Shown: positions 20,214-28,362 of the stretch, piece after piece
Position numbering within the stretch: position 1 is the stretch's first letter
Layout: each line of letters starts with the position of its first letter
Assembly (NCBI RefSeq): GCF_900091565.1
Contig: NZ_FMCV01000004.1
Span: 186,001-250,000 of the forward strand
Source: Micromonospora marina
GTDB taxonomy: Bacteria > Actinomycetota > Actinomycetes > Mycobacteriales > Micromonosporaceae
DNA: 64,000 bases
Direction of reading: 5' to 3'
Program-made: the position numbers and the translations under genes
Notes under the pieces: generated by a model
The model's database searches: none
What the model was told of the DNA's origin: nothing
What the model saw: only the letters and a program-made list of their open reading frames with translations

Positions 20214-20546
20214 CTACGCCCGGAACAGGTGCCGGCGGATCGCCGCCACGTTTCCGAAGATGCGCACCCCGAGCACGACCACCACACCGGTCGACAACTG
20301 ACCGCCCACGCCCAACTGGTCACCCAGGTACACGATCAGACCCGCCACCAGCACGTTCGAAATGAACGACACCACGAACTGCTTGTCGTCGAAGATCCGG
20401 TCCAGCTTCGCCCGCACCCCACCGAACACCGCGTCCAACGCGGCCACCACCGCGATCGGCAGATACGGCTGCAACGCCGCCGGCACCGTGGGGTCCAGAT
20501 ACACCCCGAGCACCACACCGGCGAGCAACGCCAGCACCGCGATCAT
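20214..20546 (-). CDS. sbp: Small basic family protein (DUF1290)
   Basis: A 110-residue membrane protein with three hydrophobic segments (IAVLALLAGVVLGVYL, LPIAVVAALDAVFGGV, SNVLVAGLIVYLGDQLG). FGGVRAKLDRIFDDKQFVVS is the conserved family loop. Small basic protein regularly lies between two DUF881 genes beside phosphatidylglycerophosphate synthase-like genes; its role is undefined, perhaps membrane or division linked. Its ATG overlaps the upstream DUF881 stop by 4 nt, and the next DUF881 gene starts 10 bp after its stop. Confidence 0.92.
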   Translation of the reverse strand: MIAVLALLAGVVLGVYLDPTVPAALQPYLPIAVVAALDAVFGGVRAKLDRIFDDKQFVVSFISNVLVAGLIVYLGDQLGVGGQLSTGVVVVLGVRIFGNVAAIRRHLFRA

Positions 20547-21493
20547 CGGCCACCTCCCGAAGGGCTGGAAGAACCACCCGGGCCGGACGACCCGGGACTC
20601 GACGAACCGGCACCACCCGAACGCGACGGGCGCGCGCTCGGACTCACCGAAGGCTCGGCGTAGCGTAGCCGCGGCTGCGGCGCCGCCGGCAGGGTGAGGT
20701 CCTCGACCCGCTTCACCCCGAACGACAGACCCGTCGTCCGCGCCACCTCACGCATCAACGCCGCCGCCCGGCTCTCGTCGAACCGGTCCCGCATCGACCC
20801 CGGCCCGATCGCCTGCACCTCGTACGGGCCCGTCACCGGCCGGTAGTCCACCAGGATCGCCTCACCCGCCGACCGGATCGTCGACGTCGCCGTCAACCGC
20901 TGCCCGTTCACCGCCACCGCCTCGGCGCCTGCCGCCCACAACGCGTTCGCGACCTTCTGCAGATCCGAATACAGCACCCGGGACGGACCCGCGTTCCCAC
21001 CGGTCACCCCGTCCTGGTCCGCCGCCGCGTCGGCCAGCCGCACCACCACGCCGTCCCCTCGCACCCGGGCCAGGCCGGTTCCCGCCTCCAACGTGCGCAA
21101 CCGGGACGCCTGCGAACCGCTCAACGCCGCGTCCCGCTGCCGGCCGACCTCCTCACGCAACTGCTCCGCGCGCTCGGTCAACCGGTCGGTCTCCGCCTCC
21201 CGCCCCTTGATCTCGGCGACCAGACCCGCCCGCGCCGTCGCGCGGCTCGGCTCCTCCGCCACCGTCTCCCGGTACGCCACCGCGAACAGGAAACCGATCA
21301 GCGCCAGCACCACCAGGCTCACCGGCCGGCCCAGCACCTGCCGCACCCGCGACACCGAGCCCGTCGCCCGGCGCGCCGCAGCGTCGCCGTACCCCGGATC
21401 CAGCGGATTGCGGAACAGCTCGGTCAGGAAGTCCGGCGTGTACACCCGGGTCGACGGGTCGCGCTCCCCGTCCCGCGGCTGCGGCGTGGTCAT
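20543..21493 (-). CDS. DUF881 family membrane-anchored protein
   Basis: 316 residues. A cytoplasmic tail ends near residue 50, then one span (LVVLALIGFLFAVAY), a coiled coil (EIKGREAETDRLTERAEQLR), and a DUF881 domain with LARVRGDGVVVRLADAA, YSDLQKVANALWAAGAEAVA and VNGQRLTATSTIRSAGEAIL. The C-terminus is Ser/Gly/Pro-rich (SSSPGSSGPGGSSSPSGGG), a probable flexible tail. ATG 21493 overlaps the PgsA-like stop by 4 nt and its own stop overlaps sbp by 4 nt, so the three are translationally coupled. It is the paralogue of the gene at 19280. Confidence 0.87.
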   Translation of the reverse strand: MTTPQPRDGERDPSTRVYTPDFLTELFRNPLDPGYGDAAARRATGSVSRVRQVLGRPVSLVVLALIGFLFAVAYRETVAEEPSRATARAGLVAEIKGREAETDRLTERAEQLREEVGRQRDAALSGSQASRLRTLEAGTGLARVRGDGVVVRLADAAADQDGVTGGNAGPSRVLYSDLQKVANALWAAGAEAVAVNGQRLTATSTIRSAGEAILVDYRPVTGPYEVQAIGPGSMRDRFDESRAAALMREVARTTGLSFGVKRVEDLTLPAAPQPRLRYAEPSVSPSARPSRSGGAGSSSPGSSGPGGSSSPSGGGR

Positions 21494-22128
21494 GCCGCCG
21501 CCTCCGTACGACGCCCCCGCATGGTCCGCACGAGGCGGCCGGCCTGCACCACGTACATCGTGCCGGCGGCCCAGTAGAGGGCCAGACCCCACCAGGCCAG
21601 CCCCCAGCCGATCGCGCCGGCGGCGGTGCCGGCGTCCGGCACGGCGTCGGCCAGCAGCAGGATCGGGAACGCCGCCAGCAGCAGGAACGTCGCGGTCTTG
21701 CCCACGTAGTGCACCGGCGGCGGGCCGTAGCCGTACCGGCGCAGCACCCCGAGCGACGCCAGCAGCAGCAGCTCCCGGGCCAGCAGCGCGCCGGTGAACT
21801 GCCACGGCACCACCTCGCGTGCGGTGAACGCGAACAGCGTGGCGATGATGTAGAGGCGGTCCGCGAGCGGGTCGAGCAACTCCCCGAGCCGGCTCACCTG
21901 GCCCAGGCGGCGGGCGATCCAGCCGTCCACCCAGTCGCTGGTGCCACCGACGGCGAGCACCACGATGGCGGCGACGTCGGCCCGGACCACGAGGAACAGG
22001 TAGAGGAAGACCGGCACGCCGACGAGCCGGACGAAGCTGATCAGGTTGGGCAGCGTGAGGACGCGATCTCCCATGACCGTGGCGGTCCCGGAATCCGGTT
22101 GCTCCGCTGGAGCCGGCCGACGCGACAC
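21490..22128 (-). CDS. CDP-alcohol phosphatidyltransferase (PgsA-like)
   Basis: A 212-residue membrane enzyme. SDWVDGWIARRLGQVSRLGE, followed by LLDPLADR, gives the CDP-alcohol phosphotransferase motif DGxxARxxxxxxxxGxxxDxxxD complete. Hydrophobic segments flank it. The enzyme joins CDP-diacylglycerol to an alcohol; glycerol-3-phosphate is the usual acceptor in this genomic setting, but inositol-phosphate or cardiolipin synthesis is not excluded. The GTG start at 22128 has AGGGAGG 6 nt upstream. First gene of the run with DUF881, sbp and DUF881. Confidence 0.9.
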   Translation of the reverse strand: MSRRPAPAEQPDSGTATVMGDRVLTLPNLISFVRLVGVPVFLYLFLVVRADVAAIVVLAVGGTSDWVDGWIARRLGQVSRLGELLDPLADRLYIIATLFAFTAREVVPWQFTGALLARELLLLASLGVLRRYGYGPPPVHYVGKTATFLLLAAFPILLLADAVPDAGTAAGAIGWGLAWWGLALYWAAGTMYVVQAGRLVRTMRGRRTEAAA

Positions 22129-22431
22129 CGAACCTCCCTTCGCAGCACGGTCCGGCAGCCGGACGAGCGGCCGCTGGAGGGACGTGCGCGTTGCCGGCCG
22201 GTCAGACGCCGGCGCCCTCTGTGATCCCGGGCTGGGACCTCCCCGATGCGGCCCGCCGTCGTCGTCACGGGCCGCCCAGTTGCGCTGCCACTATATCGGG
22301 CTGGCCGTTCTGCCCCGGCTGCCCGCTGCGCCGTTGCTCAGTGGTGTCACGGTGGGGACCGTCACAACCGTTAGGGCATCCTAGGACACTAGTCGAACGG
22401 TGGAAGGGGAGGCCGATCTGGGCAGTGCGGG
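22129..22431. other. 303-bp intergenic region before the PgsA-like operon
   Basis: It separates the MarR gene's 3' end from the PgsA-like start, both on the minus strand. The sequence near 22290-22300 (CTATATCGGG) and 22370-22390 is AT-richer than its surroundings and may hold promoter elements, but no consensus can be assigned. No gene is visible. Confidence 0.5.
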
Positions 22432-22902
22432 TCAGGCGGTACGGGCGGCCGAGTCCGACCCGGCCTGCGGGGCGGTGGCGGTCGCGGCCTGACTGAACGC
22501 GACCAGCGCCAGCAGCAGTTCGTGCTGCACCCGGTTGGGCATCCGGTCCAGCACGGCCTGCACCGCCCGGTGCCGTCTCTCCTGGAGGTCGCGCAACAGT
22601 GTCTCCGCCGCAGTGGTGGGAATCAGCCGCACCTCGCGCCGGTCGCGCGGGTCGGCCACCCGGCGCAGCAGGCCGACCGCCTCCAGGCGGTCGCAGAGCC
22701 GGCTCGCCGAGGACGGGACGACGTCCAGCAGCTCGGCCAGCCGGTTCACGTTGGTGTCCGGATGCGACACGATCAGCGACAGCACCCGCAGCTGGGTGGG
22801 CGAGACGCTGACCGTGTGCCGGGAGGTCGCGGAGTCGAGCACACCGATGAGCGCCTCCGCAGCCGATTCGATGGCCGCGGCAAGATTCGGAGGTCGCTCC
22901 AC
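22432..22902 (-). CDS. MarR-family transcriptional regulator
   Basis: 156 residues. SPTQLRVLSLIVSHPDTNVN, RLAELLDVVPSSASRLCDRL and EAVGLLRRVADPRDRREVRL form the MarR winged helix with the DxRxxR wing. The terminal helices suit dimerisation. It starts at GTG 22902, 48 bp after the stop of the phosphatase gene, and may be cotranscribed with it. Effector and targets are unknown. Confidence 0.88.
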   Translation of the reverse strand: MERPPNLAAAIESAAEALIGVLDSATSRHTVSVSPTQLRVLSLIVSHPDTNVNRLAELLDVVPSSASRLCDRLEAVGLLRRVADPRDRREVRLIPTTAAETLLRDLQERRHRAVQAVLDRMPNRVQHELLLALVAFSQAATATAPQAGSDSAARTA

Positions 22903-22950
22903 TCGCTGTCCCCTGCGATCGTCCCGCTCGTGTCCGCTCCGCCGCCCCCG

Positions 22951-24138
22951 TCACTGCCCCGTCACGTCGTCCGACCGGCTGGAGCCGCGCCAGTCCAGGC
23001 AGACGACGACCGCGTCGTCACGGAGATCCGCGTCGGCATGGTACGCATGCAGTTCGCGCATCACCGTACCAACTGCCTCGGTCGCCGGCTGCAGCCGCGT
23101 CGACCGCATCGCGCGCGCCATCGCCCGCACACCGTACGGCTCCTGCTCGTCGGGCGCCGCCGCGTACACCCCGTCGCTGACCACGAAGAGTCGATCGCCC
23201 GGTTCCAGAGTGAACTCCTGCACGTCGTAGCGCGTCTCGGCGAACATGCCCAGCGGCAGTTGCTGCTCCAGCGCGATCGGCGTGACGCGGCCACCGCGCA
23301 GCCGCAGCAGTTGCGGTGAGCCGGCATCCACCGCCCGCATCACACCGCGGCGGCTGTCCAGTTCCAGCAGCAGCGTGGCCACGTGCCGGCTTCCCCGGTG
23401 CTGGTAGAAGATGGTGTCCGAGGCCAGCTCCGCCTGCTCGACCAGGCTGCCGCCCGAACGCCGGGCGTTGCGCATGGCGTTCACCGTCATCGACGTGAGC
23501 ATCGACGCGGCCAGCCCGCTGCCGGTGCCGTTGAGCACGGTGAGCGTGAGCCGGTCGCCGTCCACCGACCAGTCGAAGTGGTCGCCGCCCACCGTGTACG
23601 CCGGTTCGAGCTGCCCGGCGAGCAGCGCGTCACCGAGCCGTACGCTGCGCCCCGGCAGCAGGTCCCACTGCATCTCGGCGGCCATGCTCAGCCGCTCCCG
23701 TCGCCGGGCGCGCCGGTAGCGGTCGGTCTCCCGGTCCGCCGCCCGGATCGCCACGGCCAGTTCCCCGGCGGCGTCACGGACCGCCTCCACAGTGGCCGCG
23801 TCCGGATCGCCGGGTAGGTCCACCATCAGCACGCCGAGCCGCTCCCCCCACACCGACAACGGCAGGTAGGCGCGGCAGCGGCCGTCCTCGACGATGTCCA
23901 GCACCGGTTCCTGGCTGCTGAAACAGCGCTGCGCCACGGTGTGGGCCGGCAGCGGGCCGCCGTCGGGCACGTCCGGGTCGAGCACCGGCCAGAGCCCGCT
24001 GGCGCGGTAGTCGGCGACGAACACCTCCGCCCGCGCGGCCCCGAGCGTCTGGCGAAGCACCGCGTCCGCGGTCTCCGCCAGCTGGTCGGGCGGCGCCGTG
24101 CGCAGGGCACGCGACACCGATCCGGACGCCTCCGGCAT
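22951..24138 (-). CDS. GAF-like/PP2C-type (SpoIIE) serine phosphatase
   Basis: 395 residues. A GAF-like sensor region (about 25-150) with WPVLDPDVPDGGPLPAHTVA is followed by a linker helix and the SpoIIE-type PP2C domain (about 165-385). YTVGGDHFDWSVDGDRLTLT has the metal Gly-Asp, VLNGTGSGLAASMLTSMTVN is the usual GxGxxA segment, and LRDDAVVVCLDW is the terminal Asp motif. Such proteins often dephosphorylate anti-sigma-factor antagonists. ATG 24138 has GGAGG 6 nt upstream; the earlier ATG at 24144 has no spacing. No anti-sigma gene is adjacent. Confidence 0.85.
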   Translation of the reverse strand: MPEASGSVSRALRTAPPDQLAETADAVLRQTLGAARAEVFVADYRASGLWPVLDPDVPDGGPLPAHTVAQRCFSSQEPVLDIVEDGRCRAYLPLSVWGERLGVLMVDLPGDPDAATVEAVRDAAGELAVAIRAADRETDRYRRARRRERLSMAAEMQWDLLPGRSVRLGDALLAGQLEPAYTVGGDHFDWSVDGDRLTLTVLNGTGSGLAASMLTSMTVNAMRNARRSGGSLVEQAELASDTIFYQHRGSRHVATLLLELDSRRGVMRAVDAGSPQLLRLRGGRVTPIALEQQLPLGMFAETRYDVQEFTLEPGDRLFVVSDGVYAAAPDEQEPYGVRAMARAMRSTRLQPATEAVGTVMRELHAYHADADLRDDAVVVCLDWRGSSRSDDVTGQ

Positions 24139-24236
24139 GCTCATCCTCCGATGACGACTATTGCTACAGAGCAAACATCATACGAAGGTCGGCCGACAAC
24201 GAACGCCCCGCCTCGGCCGGGCGTGACGAGAACGCC

Positions 24237-24983
24237 TCAGCCGGCCGCGCGGACCGCCAGCGCGCCGTGGAACGCGTCCGGCACCGGCTCAGGCTCGCTA
24301 GCCGGCCGCCACCGGGCCACCGGCACGATGCCGTCGTCGGTCGGCCGCCAGCGGCCCAGCAGCGGCGCGAACCGCTCGGGCGCCCGCATCCGGAACTTCG
24401 GACCCATCATGGCCAGCGCCTCGGGGTGACCGGCCAGCTCCTCGGTGTCGAAGTCGATCGCCAGCCGGCTGCCGGGCGCGACCGCCTCGTACAGTTCGTC
24501 GAGCGTACGGGCGAGCGTGTCGTCGTCCAGGAACGCCGCCAGCCCCAGGAAGACCACACCCACCGGTCGTCTCCCCCAGCCCGGCACGAACCGGTGCAGC
24601 TGCGCCCGGTCCACGGTCCCGATGTCGGTGGCGTCGCCGTAGCCGTACCCGGCCCGGTCGCTGCCGGCGAGCAGGCTGCGGCCCAGGCGGACGGTCTCCG
24701 GTTCCACGTCGGTGTAGAGGACAGTCGCCTCCGGTGCGACCTCGTGCACGTTGCCACAGGTGGGCACGCCTGCACCGAAGACCAGGAAGCCGTCGATCCC
24801 GTCGGCTGCCATGGCCCGCACGGTACGGCCGAGGAAGCCGCGCAGCGACCGGAAGATCGCCGCGCAGGGCCCGTACGCCGCCTCGAACGCGGCGGCCGCT
24901 GCCACGTCCACCGGACGGTGGTGCCGGCCGCCGAGCCAGTAGTCGATCATGCGGGCGGTGCTCGGTCCGTCCGGCTGATCCAT
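24237..24983 (-). CDS. SAM-dependent methyltransferase (Methyltransf_19 family)
   Basis: 248 residues. MDQPDGPSTARMIDYWLGGR near the start is the hallmark of the large actinobacterial family often named S-adenosyl methyltransferase (Pfam Methyltransf_19). FLVFGAGVPTCGNVHEVA is the SAM-binding strand and loop; ATVLYTDVEPETVRLGRSLL gives the acidic ribose contact. The canonical GLPT reads GVPT here. The substrate is unknown for the family. ATG 24983 is preceded by GGGGAGGAG, so the longer open frame to 25784 is rejected. It is divergent from the universal stress gene. Confidence 0.88.
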   Translation of the reverse strand: MDQPDGPSTARMIDYWLGGRHHRPVDVAAAAAFEAAYGPCAAIFRSLRGFLGRTVRAMAADGIDGFLVFGAGVPTCGNVHEVAPEATVLYTDVEPETVRLGRSLLAGSDRAGYGYGDATDIGTVDRAQLHRFVPGWGRRPVGVVFLGLAAFLDDDTLARTLDELYEAVAPGSRLAIDFDTEELAGHPEALAMMGPKFRMRAPERFAPLLGRWRPTDDGIVPVARWRPASEPEPVPDAFHGALAVRAAG

Positions 24984-25113
24984 CGACGGGGCTCCTCCCC
25001 CTGGGCGCTGCACGCCAGCGTACCCACCGGGCGACCCCGGCGGTATCGCCCCGGGCCGCCCACCCGGGCCGCGATACTGGCCACGGGAGCGCGCCGACCA
25101 CGAGGAGGCACTG

Positions 25114-25944
25114 GTGAATTCGGCGAACGGGGCCGCGGTGGTGGTCGGGGTGGACGGCTCCGAACCCGCGACACGGGCGGTGCGCCTGGCGGCCCGGGAG
25201 GCGCTGCGGCGCGACCGCCCGCTGCGGGTGGTGCACGGCTTCATCTGGCCGCTGCTGCGCGTACCGGTGTCCCCGCCGGCCGGGTCGCCACCCGGCGCCG
25301 GGCTGCGCCACCAGGCCGAGCAGCTCGTCTCCGACGCGGTCGCCGTGGCCGAGACCGAGGCACCGGGACTGCACGTCACCGGCGAGATCATCGACGGGGA
25401 GGCGGCGGCGGTGCTGCTCGGCGAGTCCCCCACCGCCGCCGTGCTCGTGCTCGGCGACCGCGGCCTGGGCGGATTCGCCGCGCTCGTGGTCGGGTCGGTG
25501 GCGGTGCAGGTCTCCTCACACGCCGACTGCCCGGTGCTCATCGCCCGCGGCACCGCCCGTGACCACGGCCCGGTCGTGGTCGGCGTCGACGGCTCCGCGC
25601 TGTCGCGCGACGCCGTCGAGTTCGCCGCCGAGACCGCGTACGACCGCGACGCCGCGCTGCACGTGGTGCACGCCCGCCCGCGCGGCCGGGACGACGACGA
25701 GGAGCGGGTGCTCACCGATGCGCTCACCGCGATCGGCGAACGGTGGCCGGAACTGCCGGTGCACGCCGAGGCGGTACGCGCCAAGCCGCTCGCCGCGCTG
25801 ACCGAGGCGTCCCGCGACGCCCAGCTCGTCGTGGTGGGCCGGCACGGCCGCGGCGAGTTGGGCGGGCTGCTGCTCGGCTCGGTCAGCCAGGGGGTCCTGC
25901 ACCACTCCGCCTGCCCGGTCGCGGTGGTCCGCGCGCCCGACTGA
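25114..25944 (+). CDS. Tandem universal stress protein
   Basis: 276 residues made of two Usp domains. Domain 1 (about 5-148) ends GDRGLGGFAALVVGSVAVQV; domain 2 (about 150-275) ends GRHGRGELGGLLLGSVSQGV. Both match the G-2x-G-9x-G-S ATP-binding signature, so ATP binding is likely. VVGVDGSEPATRAV and VVGVDGSALSRDAV start the domains. Actinobacterial tandem Usp proteins respond to hypoxia or stress in general. GTG 25114 follows GAGGAGG closely and is preferred. Confidence 0.92.
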   Translation: MNSANGAAVVVGVDGSEPATRAVRLAAREALRRDRPLRVVHGFIWPLLRVPVSPPAGSPPGAGLRHQAEQLVSDAVAVAETEAPGLHVTGEIIDGEAAAVLLGESPTAAVLVLGDRGLGGFAALVVGSVAVQVSSHADCPVLIARGTARDHGPVVVGVDGSALSRDAVEFAAETAYDRDAALHVVHARPRGRDDDEERVLTDALTAIGERWPELPVHAEAVRAKPLAALTEASRDAQLVVVGRHGRGELGGLLLGSVSQGVLHHSACPVAVVRAPD

Positions 25945-26039
25945 ACGGCGGCCGGGCGGGGACGTGCAGGCGACGGTTGGTCCCGGCCCGGACGGGTAGA
26001 CGCCTTCGGTCAGCCGACACCGATCCGCAGGAGGCAGAG

Positions 26040-26249
26040 ATGCCAGGACCACGGCCGGGCAGCAACGCGTACGACAAGCAGCGGGCACGCCTTCGCGACC
26101 TCGTCGAGCAGTCCGGGCGGGCGTCCGACAAGGAGGCGAACCAGGTCGCCAACCGGATCCTCCAGGACGACCGGGGGCAACGCGGCGTGGTCCGGGGCGA
26201 ACGGACCTACGGCCCCAAGGGCAACCGGGAACCGGGTGACCCGAAGTGA
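26040..26249 (+). CDS. Small conserved-looking basic protein, unknown
   Basis: 69 residues, hydrophilic, rich in Arg, Asp, Asn and Gly, with no membrane segment (RARLRDLVEQSGRASDKEAN in the middle). A strong ribosome binding site GGAGG at 26029-26033 precedes the ATG. The sequence is nucleic-acid-binding-like in composition only. The next gene starts with GTG overlapping its TGA, so both are one operon. No family is recognised. Confidence 0.65.
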   Translation: MPGPRPGSNAYDKQRARLRDLVEQSGRASDKEANQVANRILQDDRGQRGVVRGERTYGPKGNREPGDPK

Positions 26250-26719
26250 GATCGGCAGCGGTTGCCGACGGCGCCGTCGCGGGCGCCGTCGGCAGCGCCG
26301 TCCTCAACGCGGTCACGTACCTCGACATGGCGTTGCGGGCCCGGCCGGCCAGCAGCACCCCGGAGTCGGTGGCCGGGCGGCTGGCCGACGTCGCGCACGT
26401 CGACCTGGGCCCCGGCGACGAGGCGGCGAACCGCCGCTCCGGTCTGGGGCCGTTGCTCGGATACGCCACGGGCGTCGCCGCCGGGGCCGTGTTCGGCCTG
26501 CTCGCCGCCGATCGCCGGATCCCGTTGCCGCTTGCCACGGTGCTGCTCGGCGGCGGGGTGATGGCCACCACCGACGGCTCGATGACGGTGCTCGGGGTGA
26601 CCGACCCGCGGACCTGGCGGCGCAGCGACTGGGTCGCCGACCTGATCCCGCACCTGGCGTACGGGCTGTCGGCCGCAGCCACCTGGCGGCGACTGCGGCC
26701 GACGTCGGCTCGCGCCTAG
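26246..26719 (+). CDS. Membrane-associated protein of unknown function
   Basis: 157 residues with three or four hydrophobic stretches: VAGAVGSAVLNAVTYLDMAL, GYATGVAAGAVFGLLAA, LPLATVLLGGGVMATTDGSM. The C-terminus reads DWVADLIPHLAYGLSAAATW. It is likely an integral membrane protein; no known family is recognised. GTG start overlaps the previous stop (GTGA). It ends 4 nt into the convergent gene at 26716. Confidence 0.65.
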   Translation: MRSAAVADGAVAGAVGSAVLNAVTYLDMALRARPASSTPESVAGRLADVAHVDLGPGDEAANRRSGLGPLLGYATGVAAGAVFGLLAADRRIPLPLATVLLGGGVMATTDGSMTVLGVTDPRTWRRSDWVADLIPHLAYGLSAAATWRRLRPTSARA

Positions 26720-26922
26720 CCGTCGCTCTCGTCGTCGGCCACCGGCTCACCGGCCGGGCCGTACGGCGACACCTGTCCCCTCGGGACGGGGCGTCCCGCG
26801 TCGGCGTTGGACGTACCACCGCCTCGCGAACGGCCGCCCGCCAGGGTGGCCGTTTTGCGGCTGTCCTGGCTGGTGCCGCCGAGGTCGTTCCGGCGCAGTT
26901 CCTCCTGCTGCGGCTTGACCAC
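26716..26922 (-). CDS. Small hydrophilic protein, unknown
   Basis: 68 residues, polar and Gly/Asp/Arg-rich (QQEELRRNDLGGTSQDSRKT), probably disordered. GTG 26922 follows GGAGAG at about 7 nt. Its frame is open far upstream, but the region above 26922 has the proline/arginine look of antisense DNA. Overlaps the preceding gene's 3' end by 4 bp. Function unknown. Confidence 0.5.
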   Translation of the reverse strand: MVKPQQEELRRNDLGGTSQDSRKTATLAGGRSRGGGTSNADAGRPVPRGQVSPYGPAGEPVADDESDG

Positions 26923-27048
26923 GGGTCTCTCCTTCCCGGTGGAGCGCACGGCCGTCGACCGCGCACCCGCCCCGCGTACCCGTCGCCGCCCGGCGCATTC
27001 CGGATCGGCCGGGGGTCTGGCCGGGGCCGCGGCGGGTAAGCCGGATGG

Positions 27049-27705
27049 ATGCCAGACGATCGCAACGTCGCGCGCGCCCTGCTGGACCGGCAGTCCCGCA
27101 CGTACGCGGAGGAGGCCGGCATCGCCCTCGCGGACCGGCCCGGCCCGCTCTACCAGTTGCTGGTCCTCACCACGCTGCTGAGCACCCGGATCAGGGCCTC
27201 GGTGGCGGTGGCCGCCGCCCGGGAGCTGTTCGCGGCCGGCTACCGCACCCCGCAGGCGATGGAGGCGGCGAGCTGGCAGGACCGGGTCGACGCGCTGGGC
27301 CGGGGCCACTACCGGCGCTACGACGAGCGGACCGCCACCATGCTCGGCACCGGCGCGCGGCTCTGCCTGGACCGCTGGCACGGTGACCTGCGCCGCCTGC
27401 ACGAGGAGGCCGGCGCCGACCGGGCCGTGCTGCGCCGCCTGCTCACCGGGTTCCCCGGCATCGGCCCCACCGGTGCGGACATCTTCCTGCGGGAGGCGCA
27501 GTCGGTGTGGCCGGACGTGCGCCCGTACGCCGACCGGCGCACGCTTGCCGGGGCGCGGCGGCTGGGGCTGCCGGCGAGCCCGGGTGACCTGGTCGGGCTG
27601 GTCGGCGAGGCCGACTTCGGCCGGCTGGCGTCGGCGCTGGTGCGGGTGGCCCTGGGCGAGGAGTCGGCGGGCGAGGTGAGCCGCAGCGCCGCCACGGCCC
27701 ACTGA
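27049..27705 (+). CDS. HhH-GPD family DNA glycosylase / endonuclease III-like
   Basis: 218 residues. LYQLLVLTTLLSTRIRASVA fits the first helices of the HhH-GPD fold, and LLTGFPGIGPTGADIFLREA near 140-160 is the helix-hairpin-helix that contacts DNA. Downstream, VWPDVRPYADRRTLAGARR contains the acidic residue used in base excision. The iron-sulfur Cys cluster of true endonuclease III is absent. It probably removes damaged bases, but specificity is unknown, and a non-catalytic role cannot be ruled out. Confidence 0.78.
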   Translation: MPDDRNVARALLDRQSRTYAEEAGIALADRPGPLYQLLVLTTLLSTRIRASVAVAAARELFAAGYRTPQAMEAASWQDRVDALGRGHYRRYDERTATMLGTGARLCLDRWHGDLRRLHEEAGADRAVLRRLLTGFPGIGPTGADIFLREAQSVWPDVRPYADRRTLAGARRLGLPASPGDLVGLVGEADFGRLASALVRVALGEESAGEVSRSAATAH

Positions 27706-27712
27706 GGGGTGG

Positions 27713-27880
27713 CTACTTGGCCGGGCCGGGCTTGGTGAGGTTCCAGGCCAGCAGCGAGGCGAGCAGCGCGAGCAGCACCACGCCGCCGGAGACGCCACCC
27801 TCCCCGCCGCTGTCGCGGCTTCCGGTGAAGCCGAAGTAGATCACGGCCAGCCCGGCCAGCACGGTGATGAACACACGCAT
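27713..27880 (-). CDS. Small two-span membrane protein, unknown
   Basis: 55 residues: a first span FITVLAGLAVIYFGFTG, a glycine/aspartate loop, and a second span VSGGVVLLALLASLLAWNL ending in LTKPGPAK. ATG 27880 is used since it gives a full first span; the frame upstream is not coding. Convergent with the glycosylase gene (7 bp apart). No family is recognised. Confidence 0.6.
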   Translation of the reverse strand: MRVFITVLAGLAVIYFGFTGSRDSGGEGGVSGGVVLLALLASLLAWNLTKPGPAK

Positions 27881-27962
27881 TCCACGGTCCCGCACGTCCG
27901 CACCGTACGACCGGCGGCGCGGGCCGGGACGCCGGATCGGGCGTCTGTCCCCCGTCCGGGTG

Positions 27963-28088
27963 TCAGTCCGGCGTACGAACCAGGGCGAGCTGCCCGCGCC
28001 GCTGGCGCAGCTGCCGCATCGCGTCGGCCACCGGCAGCGTCCCGGGCAGCAGCACCGGTGGGCGGGCCCGGTCGCCCGCGGTCTGCAC
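27963..28088 (-). pseudogene. Possible CorC/CBS-domain remnant
   Basis: A 41-codon frame ends with PVLLPGTLPVADAMRQLRQR and RGQLALVRTPD before a stop. This reads like the start of a second CBS domain in CorC/CNNM-type proteins (pattern VPxTLPLxxALxxLRxxxxxLALV), but no start of such a protein exists upstream: the frame runs into the gene at 28120. It may be a fragment of a lost gene or chance. Low confidence. Confidence 0.25.
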
Positions 28089-28119
28089 GGCCAGCCGCTT
28101 GGGGGCGGCTGCGCGCCCA

Positions 28120-28341
28120 TCAGTCGGTCTCCAGGTCGTCCAGCGAGATCGCGTGGGTCATCAGCCAGCGGGCCAGCGCGGCCATCCCGAACAGCCACAG
28201 CGGCGCCGACTCGGTGGGGCCGTTCGTGGCGAAGATCGCGAAGCGCAGGTCCGGGGCCCGGTACGCCTCGATCCGCCACTTGTGGTTCTTGTCCCGCCAG
28301 ACCGCGGAAGGGTCCATGGCGTCACGGTAGGTGACCGGCAC
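28120..28341 (-). CDS. Small conserved-looking protein, unknown
   Basis: 73 residues, neutral to acidic. KNHKWRIEAYRAPDLRFAIF reads as compact folded protein. It contains no Cys and no signal peptide. A second in-frame ATG at 28317 (MDPSAVWRDK) is a possible start. It is 21 bp after selB on the same strand, so it may be the last gene of the selenocysteine run. No family is recognised. Confidence 0.6.
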   Translation of the reverse strand: MPVTYRDAMDPSAVWRDKNHKWRIEAYRAPDLRFAIFATNGPTESAPLWLFGMAALARWLMTHAISLDDLETD

Positions 28342-28362
28342 GGGCCGGTGGCGCCGGTTGGC

